Shown piece after piece: positions 18,891 to 27,208 of a DNA stretch of 27,208 bases. The first letter of the stretch is position 1, and each line of letters starts with the position of its first letter. The position numbers and the translations under genes are program-made. The notes under the pieces were generated by a model. The model did no database searches. It had not been told where the DNA came from and saw only the letters and a program-made list of their open reading frames with translations. The stretch is from Plakobranchus ocellatus (Eukaryota; Mollusca; Gastropoda; Plakobranchidae), in the NCBI GenBank assembly GCA_019648995.1, contig BLXT01006765.1, positions 949,305 to 976,512 of the forward strand, in the 5' to 3' direction.

Positions 18891-19606
18891 CTGCAGAACT
18901 TGTAGTAGTATCTTTAAACCAAGCGCACATCTCATTGTCATGAGCAGTCTAACTTTTTGTACTAAGAAAATTGACAATAAACGGATAAGTTGAGTATGAA
19001 ATAACCAAATCATCCAAGTGTAGGAGTAGTTGTCGTATCTAACCAGGTATTGTGTACATAGGAACATTGAGAAAAGCAGGATTATTTTTTTGAGCAAGTC
19101 TAGACTCAGATTTATACAGAAATCTCCACAATAGAATTGCACAACCCAGAAAGAGCCTAAATTCTTTTTTGTTCTTTAATCACATTCTTCAAAGACGTCA
19201 GCGTGAAAGCCTTCAACATGGTTTTGTGTTGAAGTGTGATCGGACCAAACTAAATCTGTATAGTTCCATAGTAAGGCGTAAATCAAATTTTACAATGGTC
19301 AGATCTTACTGGGGAGGGAAAGGAGGGCAAACTTAATAGCAGTGAAGGTGATACCTTTTATGTAGCTCGGTGTTAGCTCCCTTCTATTTATCATGTAATT
19401 ATATATACATATCAGAGACTTGTATGATTAAGTCTGAAACCATCTTTTTGCTTGGAATTGGAGATTTCCTAATCTTGATGACTAGACATAATTTTTTTTT
19501 ACTCTTTGTTTTCACTTTTTAGCTTTTAACTGCTATATTATTTCACCACGGGATCTCAGTGTACCTGCTAAATCTGCTGGTTCTTGTGCTTGTAGGCTTG
19601 ATGATA

Positions 19607-20975
19607 CAGTCGAACTTGGCTACAACGGGACCCATAAGGGCGTGGTGCACTGTCCCGTTATAAGCAAGACCCGTTGTAAAAATGGAAGGAAGATAATCCT
19701 TGAAAACGGCTCCTTACTAAAATTATCTCCCTGTAATAAATGGCTATTAGTTTTAAACGTGACCCTTGTGTACCGGTACATCGCATTACATAAATTTCCT
19801 TGCATTGTGTGTGTGTGCGTGTGATTTGTTTTTGTCTGACTGTATTTTTTGATTTGTGTGGTTTTTTTCCTTGTGAGTATTTCTTTTGTGTGGTGTTTTT
19901 CTTCCCTTTTTAAAACTTTTTTTTTAGTACCGGTAGGAGTGATAGGCTACATTTTGTATTGAAGTAGGTCCAAAAATTGTTTTTTACAAGCTCGTGCTTG
20001 GTTATCCAATTCCTCACAGCCTGTTGCTTTCAGTTGCTTCCAATCAGGTTGAAAGTCACCTTTGATGAGGGCTGACATGATAGCATCTTTGTCTTTCAAG
20101 AATGTATAAAATGTTCCTGGTGAAATCTCAATCTCGACAGATCTGGGCTTTTGACTTTACTTTCTTCACCACCTCTTCAGAAGTTCTGGCCTTTAATTCC
20201 AAAGAATAACATTTCCTTTTTCTTAATTCCATGCTGGATGAACACAGGCTATGACAGCAATCAAACATAGGCTTGGAAATTAAGATCTAAAGATCTATTC
20301 ATTAATGCGACTTGCGAGTGTCCGAGAGAGACTGAGAGTGAAAGATAAGAGGCAATTTTGCAATACACTAGACCTAGGTCGATGCTTTCTTTGTTCACTG
20401 AGTTAGTGAGTGACAACCACCATGGTGTAATTGAGATTTATGTAGGCTTTGAACGAAATAGACGCACCCCCAGAATTTGAAAAGTTGAATACGCCCACTC
20501 TTGTCCTCATCAGCCCCCACACCCAGTTTCTTACACTACCAATCACACACACTGACAGTCACAGTCACACATGCCTCTTGCTAGCCTACGGCCTATGTAC
20601 CATGAATTACCACTCAGTCCCACGCCTTTTTTTCCAATCCAAGTCGCCTGTGTTGCATCATTCTCTTTCACACCCCCCCAATGCGCAGCGCAAGGTATTC
20701 ATTGGCTCATATTTTGAATGAAAGTACCGAAACAGACCATGGCTTTAGCTCCTTTGTATCAATACCGATGTTAATTTAGATTCATTCCTGAGCTATAGTC
20801 TGTTTCACGAATCTATGTATAGGCTTAGGCCTTTGTACGAAGCTGGATCCCGCTGTAGGCAAGCTTATCATATTGTAGATGCGAAAATAAAATCTAAAGA
20901 ATATATAAGGGAAAATAACGGGCTTGTGTCAACGTCCCGTTGCATGCAAGGTCCCGTTGTAGCTGAGCTCCACTG
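19607..20975 (-). mobile_element. pogo/Tigger-like DNA transposon, internally deleted
   Basis: The ends are inverted repeats: CAGTCGAACTTGGCTACAAC at 19607 and, on the opposite strand from 20975, CAGTGGAGCTCAGCTACAAC. Both continue CGGGACC, so 22 of 26 positions match. TA lies directly outside each end (19605-19606 and 20976-20977), as expected for a TA target-site duplication. CCCGTTRTAA or CAACGGGAC motifs recur just inside both ends. Inside, on the minus strand, is a partial transposase. The 1.37-kb length and lack of a DDE domain make it non-autonomous. Confidence 0.85.
19948..20232 (-). pseudogene. Truncated CENP-B/pogo-type transposase N-terminus
   Basis: From ATG at 20232 the minus strand reads MELRKRKCYSLELKARTSEE, VVKKVKSKAQICRD, then a stop. 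A frame change continues EISPGTFYTFLKDKDAIMSA, LIKGDFQPDWKQLK and on to QFLDLLQYKM with a stop at 19950-19948. The K-x-K-A-x-I-C-R-D...S-x-x-T-x-x-T-F-L-K-D-K-D pattern is the psq/CENP-B helix-turn-helix DNA-binding domain of Tigger/jerky-type transposases. The catalytic DDE domain is missing and one frameshift is visible, so the gene is dead. Confidence 0.75.
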
Positions 20976-20977
20976 TA

Positions 20978-23557
20978 TTGAGAAACTAATTGCTAGCTCC
21001 CTAATAACTCCCCCCCACTGGTATCCATGAATGTGATGGAAAGACTTTAATTGTTTTGTGTTCAGTTGAAGGCAGAGGTGAAGAGTTCATTAGCGATGCA
21101 TTTCAGTGCAGTAAAGATGCAATTTCAGGTTTGAATAACTGGTGCGTAATAAAAATAAAAATTGGCAGGCATTTATAGTTTTCTACAGATAGCAGGTACT
21201 AATAATATAATATTTATATTGCCGTTGTTCGTATTAATGTATCAACAGTTTTTATTTATTATTGGTGTTGAAATTCCGCAGTGATTACACAGCTGTAGTG
21301 TATGTAATTGTTACTAACATGAAATTATACGAGTAAGATCATTACTCGGATGTGAAAAATTTCCCATACTACAATCATAAATTCCTATGTCCTAGCAAAT
21401 AAGACATTGTGATTTGGTTCTCCTTAGTTCTCTCATTGTCAAGCTAGCATCATTTATCCTAAAGGTTGTGTTGGATTCTGTTCATAGTGTGTCCATGTTT
21501 TACCAGTCATTATGTGTATGGACGATGAGTGAGTGTCATATGTGTGTGTGAAATCAAGAGTGAAATTGATCTTTGTCTGTGAGAGCTAGTCTGTCTTATA
21601 TCAATGTACAATAGAGATCCCCATGTGTTGGTTAGTACTGTCATTGAGTGCTAAATCCTGTGTATGAGTACTTGTGCCCACTGTGTACGACTGCCTTGGG
21701 AGAATGAGTGGGCTTTTCACTTAATTTATTTGCATTCATAGTTTTTCTTGCTTCAATGATTTGAAAACTACAGAGAAAGTTTAAGAGAAAGCAGTAGCGA
21801 GCTGCTGCTGATTTCTCGAGCTGTTCAGTTGAATGTATAGTGTACATTGTTGTAACATTATTAAACTGCTTTCCATGCCACATAATGTCTTCCTTTGTTT
21901 GCCTTGGATGTGTTGATGCATGTTTTTGTTATCATACTCTTCTTAGACTCTTAAGGCCAGCATCACTTAGGTAATCATAGACTTCAACAATTACTAAGAA
22001 TGATTTGTATGTGTCTGACAGAATGAAAGGTGTTTTAATAGGACAGCTCTCACCTGAACAATCAATGAATACCTTTCCTGTATGTTTTCTACATGACTTT
22101 TGCATACTAGACCGTAGAGTGTTTGCCTGTTTGTTTCTCTGCGTTCATTTCAAAACATCTTAATTTAATGTTAGTCCCTTTGGTTCAGTTGTATCAGTGT
22201 CTATTATTTTATACAGAAACATATGGGTAAGGTTTGACCGTGAGTTTGACATGTTCAGGTGAAATGATTTATAGCAATTTGTGTCTCTAACTCTAAGTCT
22301 AACTGTAGAGAGCAAGCACCCCCGCGCCCCCCCCCCAAAGCAGTAAGATTTTATTAACGGTGTATTGGTAGATGTAAATGTACTCTCAATCTCATTGCAT
22401 CCACTGATCCTTGGTTCAATCAATGAAAATTCACGTACAGCGTTACACTTTACCCTGGGAATACAAGAAGAAGTACTTAGAACTGTACCTATTTGGGAAC
22501 CTGCAAAAATATTTGTATAATTTGAATCCAGAATGTGCAACAAATTTACATATATTAAATAAAAAGAACAATATTGATATTCACTCTACAACTTAGTTTG
22601 ATCGCAATATTTTTTTTTTATAAAAGGTACTGTTTTTTTAGCTGCACAAAAAGGATAATATAATGCAGAAAGTTATAAGACGCGTGTGTGTGTGTGTCCT
22701 AAAAGGAAATCTGAGTATTCTGACTGTGAAATATTATTTTTGGGATATGATTATGAAATATGCTTATTAAGTCGCTCATCACAAGCTGAGTACCTGCTGA
22801 CTTCATTTGTCTCTGAATATGAATATTAATGTTAGATGTTACTGATATTACAATACGGCCCAAAAAATCATATCGGTCTCTAACATTAGAGAGCTCTTGA
22901 GACTCGTAAATAAGAGTCATCAAAAATCTCTCTAGTTAGTAGTACAACAAACGAAAACAAGAAGCGGTAGGGTTTCAAGCCTATATAGAAGGTCTACAAT
23001 TCCGGGCGAAAATTTATCGAGTTACTAAAGACTGATTGAAATTGAATGAAGGGGGTAAATTATTGGCTTGCATGGGAAATCCCAATAAATGCATCCGAAA
23101 TGTTCGGATTATTGGATACAATTGGCTCAGACAGTCACGTTATTCACATAGTTTATCTTTAGCCACTGCCGAAACTACGGGGAAGAGCAAGGATTGGTGT
23201 AGTTCATGTAATACCACAGAAGTAACAAACTGTAACCACAATTCTTCTTTTTAATCTGGAAAAGTCCAAAACTACAGTACCGGGTACAACTACACAAGAA
23301 GAAAAACATCTTTTCGTGAAAGAACATGAGGCAGATGCTGAAAGGTGGAAAAAAATTGGTTGTTTGTTTGTTTGTTTGTTTTTGTTTTTGTTTTTTTCTT
23401 GTTGTTGTTAATACATGTAAAAGTAAGATGTGGAGGAGCAATCGGACTTTAAGTACCGTAGTTGAGTTCTGTACTTGTTAGGCAAACGAGACTTGTTGTT
23501 CCTCACTATTAATATTGGGTGGAGAAAAAAGTCCATCTAATAGTATGCCAACGGTAG
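20978..23557. other. Intergenic stretch, no gene seen
   Basis: AT-rich with only short, unsupported open frames. A C-rich run (22319-22336) and a (GT)n run (about 22683-22698) are present, and near 23357-23397 a GTTT/GTTTTT repeat. Confidence 0.6.
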
Positions 23558-23793
23558 TGAAGTAATACAGTATAAATAATGGCAATAGTGTTTCTCTCAC
23601 AAGGGCATCTATGATGATCACAATTCGCAGCAGTTTTTCTTTACGACCAATTTTCATATACATGTAGTATGATAATGAAGTAATAAATTATAACAGCGTT
23701 TCACTTACAAGGGCATAGATCTATAATAAAAATTCGCTGTTGGTTCCAAAAAAAATGAAAGCAAATTGTAGTTTTTCTTTATGACCAATATTT
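23558..23793. repeat. Two diverged direct repeats of ~100-115 bp
   Basis: Copies near 23558-23655 and 23676-23793 share TGAAGTAATA, TATAA, GTTTCTCTCACAAGGGCAT (GTTTCACTTACAAGGGCAT), AATTCGC and GTTTTTCTTTACGACCAAT. An old tandem duplication. Confidence 0.75.
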
Positions 23794-24942
23794 AGAAATT
23801 TATTCCAACTGTTGCCACTACTACTAGTGGCCTTACGTTTCGAGAAATCCCCTTGTCTGATTTCGCCCCTCTCAAAACCATCGTTCATCGAACACAAAGT
23901 ACAAGAAAGGTCCTGATATTATTGATCTTACAGCTCTGTTGTTTTCGACCCACCATCCAAACTTTATACTTGCCACAGTTTTCCTTTTCATTTTATGAGT
24001 CAACAACCCATAATACAGCGGCAAGACCGTTTAAAGCACTTCATATTGTGGGTTTATTGCACTTGCAATTGCACAGTGCAGTGTCCAACACTACGTGTCA
24101 TACCGTTACTAATTAAACTCACAGGGTCAGCAGTCTCAGTGCTTTGCCACCATGCCCAGCTTCATCAACTATCCTTCCCAGGATATCCAAATCTCACTGA
24201 TGTGTGTGTGAGTGTTTTTTTGTGCTAGAAAGGATTGAAGAAAGTGTGGTAAAATGGAGCCATCGGCCTGTCTGCTAGTGTGTGTGCGGAGCAAGCTGTA
24301 TAATCGTACAAATGGGACAAATTAAATACATTCATAGTCCCTCAGAAGGATCGAGAAGAAAGCAGGCCCATCGAACGTTGAATAGATTAATTAAACGGAT
24401 AGCTATCAACATAGAAAACTATAAAAAAAAATGATAATAATAAATAAATAAAAAGCTGCCTAGATCTATATTATTATCATTATTGTCTGCAAGCATTTTT
24501 TTTTTTTTTGAGAAAGACGGGGAAGGGGGAAGAAAAAGAAATTACGAAAAGCTAACGCACACGGCGTTGCACTTTTCTGCTTTAAGTTTATCTAAATACA
24601 AAAATAAACATTTCTGAAAAGACTATCTTTGCCTAACCTTAGCGCCCTTGACTATCATCTGCCTCAGTGACTGCAGCTAATGCTACCGCACGCGGTTTCT
24701 TTTGATTTCTATTGTATCGAAATCATCAACGCTCTCGCCGACCGTACCTTGCTGCCTCTCGATTTCAAGGGTTCCTGGGACAGATTATGATTTACTGCAG
24801 AGTCGGTTTTACCAGTGCTACTAAATCACATCCTATGATTCTTGCATGCCAACATTTTAGATGTGAGGGGTAAGAAAATCAAACGCAGCCAACCTGGATG
24901 TGTCAAATCAAAAGATGAAACAATGTTAATGGAAACGAAGGA
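23794..24942. other. Intergenic stretch, no gene seen
   Basis: AT-rich; a T run near 24498-24510 and a short A/T-rich patch 24424-24480. No coding, RNA or repeat signal strong enough to name. Confidence 0.55.
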
Positions 24943-25850
24943 ATTATAAGATGTTCGCAAAATGTGAAAGACCTTTTTAAAGATGAAAGGAGTGAAAAAC
25001 CTGAAAGAAGGAAAAACCTACAGGGTCCAACTATCCTTAAAGAAGAGCTAAAGACAGCAATACAGAAAAAAAAAAAAAAAAAAAAAAAACCGAAAAGCCA
25101 CAGGACCAGATACCATACCAACAGAAACAATTACAGCTATGGATAATTAAAGAATAGATCTTACAACAACACAACTAAATGCAAAAACATATTAGTGGTA
25201 CAATTTCAGAGGATCTTTGTAAATCTATTTTACGGTATTGCCTTGAAAAATCAAGGGCAGCATAATCTGAATGCCATACACCTATCACTAAATTTAGTGC
25301 GCCATTAATGTTACAAAAATACTGACATTGGCGATCATGTTCCTCCACCTAAACCTATTCTCAGTTAACCTTAAAAGTTGCTGTTGCTACCATTAGCTAC
25401 TACTCTCGGTAATAAAGGAACATTTTTGCTTAAAGAAAATGGGGAAATCTGAATAATATCAGGTATGCAGATAATACAGTTTTAGTGGCAGAATCTGATA
25501 AACAACTTCAAAAACTTTTAGATACTGTTGTTTTAGAATGGCCTATCTCTGATGTGAAAACATCCAAAAAAAAAAAAAATAATAAATAAAAATAGAATGT
25601 ATGGTCATCATCAAGAAATCCTCAAATCCTTATGCAATCTCGTTAGCACAGGAGAAACATTCTTTAAAACGAAACAAAATTCAAATATCTAGGCTACCTG
25701 ATAACATCAGATAACATCTAGTAATCACTGGAAAAGTTGAAGGCAAGCGCGGTAGAAATAGATAGAGACTAACATTTATTCTAAGTGCAAGAGGTAATGG
25801 TAGCAGCAACAGCTAGATAATAAAGTTCAACTGAGAACAGGTTTGAGAGG
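24943..25850 (+). pseudogene. Degenerate non-LTR retrotransposon (LINE) reverse transcriptase
   Basis: Fragments in changing plus-strand frames follow LINE order. First VKDLFKDERSEKPERRK and GPTILKEELKTAIQ. After an expanded A run (about 25067-25089), RKATGPDTIPTE starts at 25091, the known R/K-A-x-G-P-D-x-I-P motif before the RT palm. Then a weak KNQGQ...IHLSL part near 25243-25300. Then RYADNTVLVAESDKQLQKLL from 25461, where the YADD catalytic motif has become YADN (25464-25475). Then a MVIIKKSSNP-like segment near 25602. Multiple stops and frameshifts show it is inactive. The clade is uncertain. Confidence 0.75.
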
Positions 25851-26039
25851 AAGACCTTGATCGCCAATGTCTGCTCCACCCAGGACACTTAAAGAAGGAG
25901 CTTCATGCACAGAGATCAAATATTTATCGTCTGATTCTCCAGACTTAGTACTGGGATGAAAGTAACCTTGAATTTCCTATATGGACAATGACATGTTTTT
26001 CCTTATGATATGAAGCCCAGCCTTCCAGTTATTATTCTT

Positions 26040-26372
26040 AACTGGTACAAGCGAGTACTGGGTGGTGAACTGGGGCAAGCGAATACTCGGTAATGAACTG
26101 GTACAAGTGAATACTTAGTAATGATCTGTTACAACCGAGTACTCGGTAATGAACTGTTACAAGCGAATACTCGGTAATGATCTGTTACAAGCGAGTACTC
26201 GGTAATGAACTGTTACAAGCGAATACTCGGTAATGATCTGTTACAAGCGAGTACTCGCTAATGAACTGGTACAAGCGAGTACTTGGTAATGAACTGGTAC
26301 AAGAGAGTACTCGGTAATGAAATGGTACAGATGAGTAATCGGTAATGAACTGGTACAACTGAGTATCGGTAA
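26040..26372. repeat. 28-bp minisatellite, about 12 copies with 56-bp higher-order period
   Basis: The unit is GTACAAGCGAGTACTCGG followed by TAATGAACTG. In the centre (about 26127-26268) units alternate between TTACAAGCGAGTACTCGG...GAACTG and TTACAAGCGAATACTCGG...GATCTG; the fifth and seventh units are identical. Outer units are more diverged. There are no spacers. Confidence 0.95.
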
Positions 26373-26373
26373 C

Positions 26374-26878
26374 AAGATAACCGCAATTCACACTACAACT
26401 ATACAAATTTATAGAAGTCGCATTTACAGTTAATCACACATCCTGCTTGTTTGTCGCTAATTTATGCATTTCACAGATAAACATATCATATCATTTTCCT
26501 TTTTCCTCGCAGTCCCACTCCAACTCTCAGACTGTTCAGGAACTAAAAACTAAACAAATCATTGTTTGGGTCAGTCTAAATCAAGGTAGAGTACTCCCTG
26601 TGGTTCGAATCTGGACTGAGTACCTACTAGCTGCAAAACAAACATTTGGTTCGGTAGTAGACTTTAGACCAAATAGCACTAAAGGCATGTATTTGAACGG
26701 CCTCTTCTTGGATTCGATACAAATTGGGACTTCCTTTTTCATTCCTTTCATGCTGTCCACTCTTAGTTTAATCGATAAGGCCCATCTGTAACTTTCTGTC
26801 TTCCAAGATAATTCATCCATAATTTTGGATCTGTTGTCGATCTCATTTCTATAGGAGCAAAGAGAATAAATTGCTATA
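26374..26878. other. Spacer between two tandem arrays, no gene assigned
   Basis: Holds a 114-codon open frame (26447-26791) with no recognised motif and a splice-acceptor-like TTTTTCCTCGCAG before 26514. GGTTCGAATC at 26602-26611 resembles a B-box, but no convincing A-box accompanies it. Confidence 0.4.
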
Positions 26879-27208
26879 GATCTACGGACGGGCCAACATC
26901 ATCCTGTCCTAACATTGTCCGATCCTGTTGCTACAGAAGAGGATATCGTGCTGTGGATCTACTGACTGGCCAACACTATCATGTCCTGACATTGTCCCGA
27001 TCATGTGCTACAGAAGCAGAAGAGGATATCGTGCTGTGGATCTACTGACTGACCAGCATTATCCTGTCCTGACATTGTCCGATCCTGTTGCTACAGAAGA
27101 GGATATCGTGCTGTGGATCTACTGACTGGCCAACATCATCATGTCCTGACATTATCCGATCCTGCAACAGAAGACGATATCGTGCTGTGGATCTACTGAC
27201 TGACCAGC
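26879..27208. repeat. ~77-bp tandem repeat running off the window end
   Basis: Units start GATCTACTGACTGGCCAACA and continue TCATCCTGTCCTGACATTG, TCCGATCCTGTTGCTACAG, AAGAGGATATCGTGCTGTG. Starts are 26879, 26956, 27039, 27116 and 27190, so spacing is 77, 83, 77 and 74. The second unit carries a small GCAGAA insertion. GGCCAACA and GACCAGCA variants partly alternate. The array is cut by the end of the window. Confidence 0.95.

Noticed and set aside
18709..19142. Minus-strand frames with LSEKRERGK-like repeats
   Set aside because: They are translations of the ~58-bp tandem repeat and its flank, not a protein family.
22160..22543. 127-codon minus-strand frame
   Set aside because: Crosses a C-rich run; no motif, no splice context and no typical coding composition.
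26040..26372. CRISPR-like array of 28-bp repeats
   Set aside because: The units are directly adjacent with no spacers, and the context is an animal genome. It is a minisatellite.
26566..26620. Possible tRNA or SINE from GGTTCGAATC (26602)
   Set aside because: A B-box-like string only; the upstream candidate A-box has several mismatches and there is no anticodon arm.
26447..26791. 114-codon plus-strand open frame
   Set aside because: No recognisable domain and ordinary AT-rich composition; a splice-acceptor-like site in front of its middle part is not enough to call a gene.

Overview
This is eukaryotic, animal DNA. The one confidently identified protein-coding gene is a TCF20/RAI1-family chromatin regulator, spread over six coding exons with GT-AG introns and ending in an extended PHD zinc finger. 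The surroundings are typical of a repeat-rich invertebrate genome: AT-rich introns, many minisatellites, tRNA-headed SINEs, and decayed DNA transposons and LINEs. Many AGATCTAGATC-type strings and the repeat style suggest a mollusc, perhaps a gastropod. That last step is an impression, not a proof. There are no bacterial-type operons, no CRISPR array and no intact viral gene.

Layout. 1-2200: upstream flank with a dead PIF/Harbinger transposase fragment (211-410), a hairpin and palindrome (682-800), a degenerate ~50-bp tandem repeat (831-1140), a minus-strand tRNA-derived SINE (1435-1587) and a TA microsatellite. 2200-2450: best candidate promoter, with an E-box, two YY1-like ATGGC elements facing opposite ways, a CCAAT box and a strong splice donor after 2399. 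4282-17207: the TCF20/RAI1-like gene on the plus strand, join(4282..4377, 6112..6654, 7539..11954, 12866..12959, 16223..16272, 17169..17207), 5238 nt including the stop, 1745 codons. The third coding exon alone is 4.4 kb. The intron at 12960-16222 holds a CpG-rich patch, two perfect TGACGTCA sites, a tRNA-like SINE relic, a 307-base assembly gap and a 63-bp minisatellite. 17208-18140: probable 3' UTR with a long CT microsatellite. 18212-18342: second copy of the SINE. 18475-18890: seven copies of a ~58-bp repeat. 19607-20975: a pogo/Tigger-like DNA transposon with 26-bp terminal inverted repeats, TA flanks and only the N-terminal part of its transposase left. 20978-24940: no gene seen. 24943-25850: a LINE reverse-transcriptase relic. 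26040-26372: a 28-bp minisatellite with a 56-bp higher-order period. 26879-27208: a ~77-bp tandem repeat running off the window.

The gene product is predicted to be a nuclear scaffold: long disordered Ser/Gln/His/Pro-rich regions, an in-frame 21-residue repeat array, NLS-like lysine clusters, a VVIDLT SUMO-interacting motif, three SUMO-acceptor-type sites and a C-terminal nucleosome-binding ePHD. I found no clearly new biological system. The points most worth following up are the internally deleted pogo-like element, the homogenised repeat array in the coding exon, the possible intronic polyadenylation isoform lacking the ePHD finger, and the possibly bidirectional promoter.
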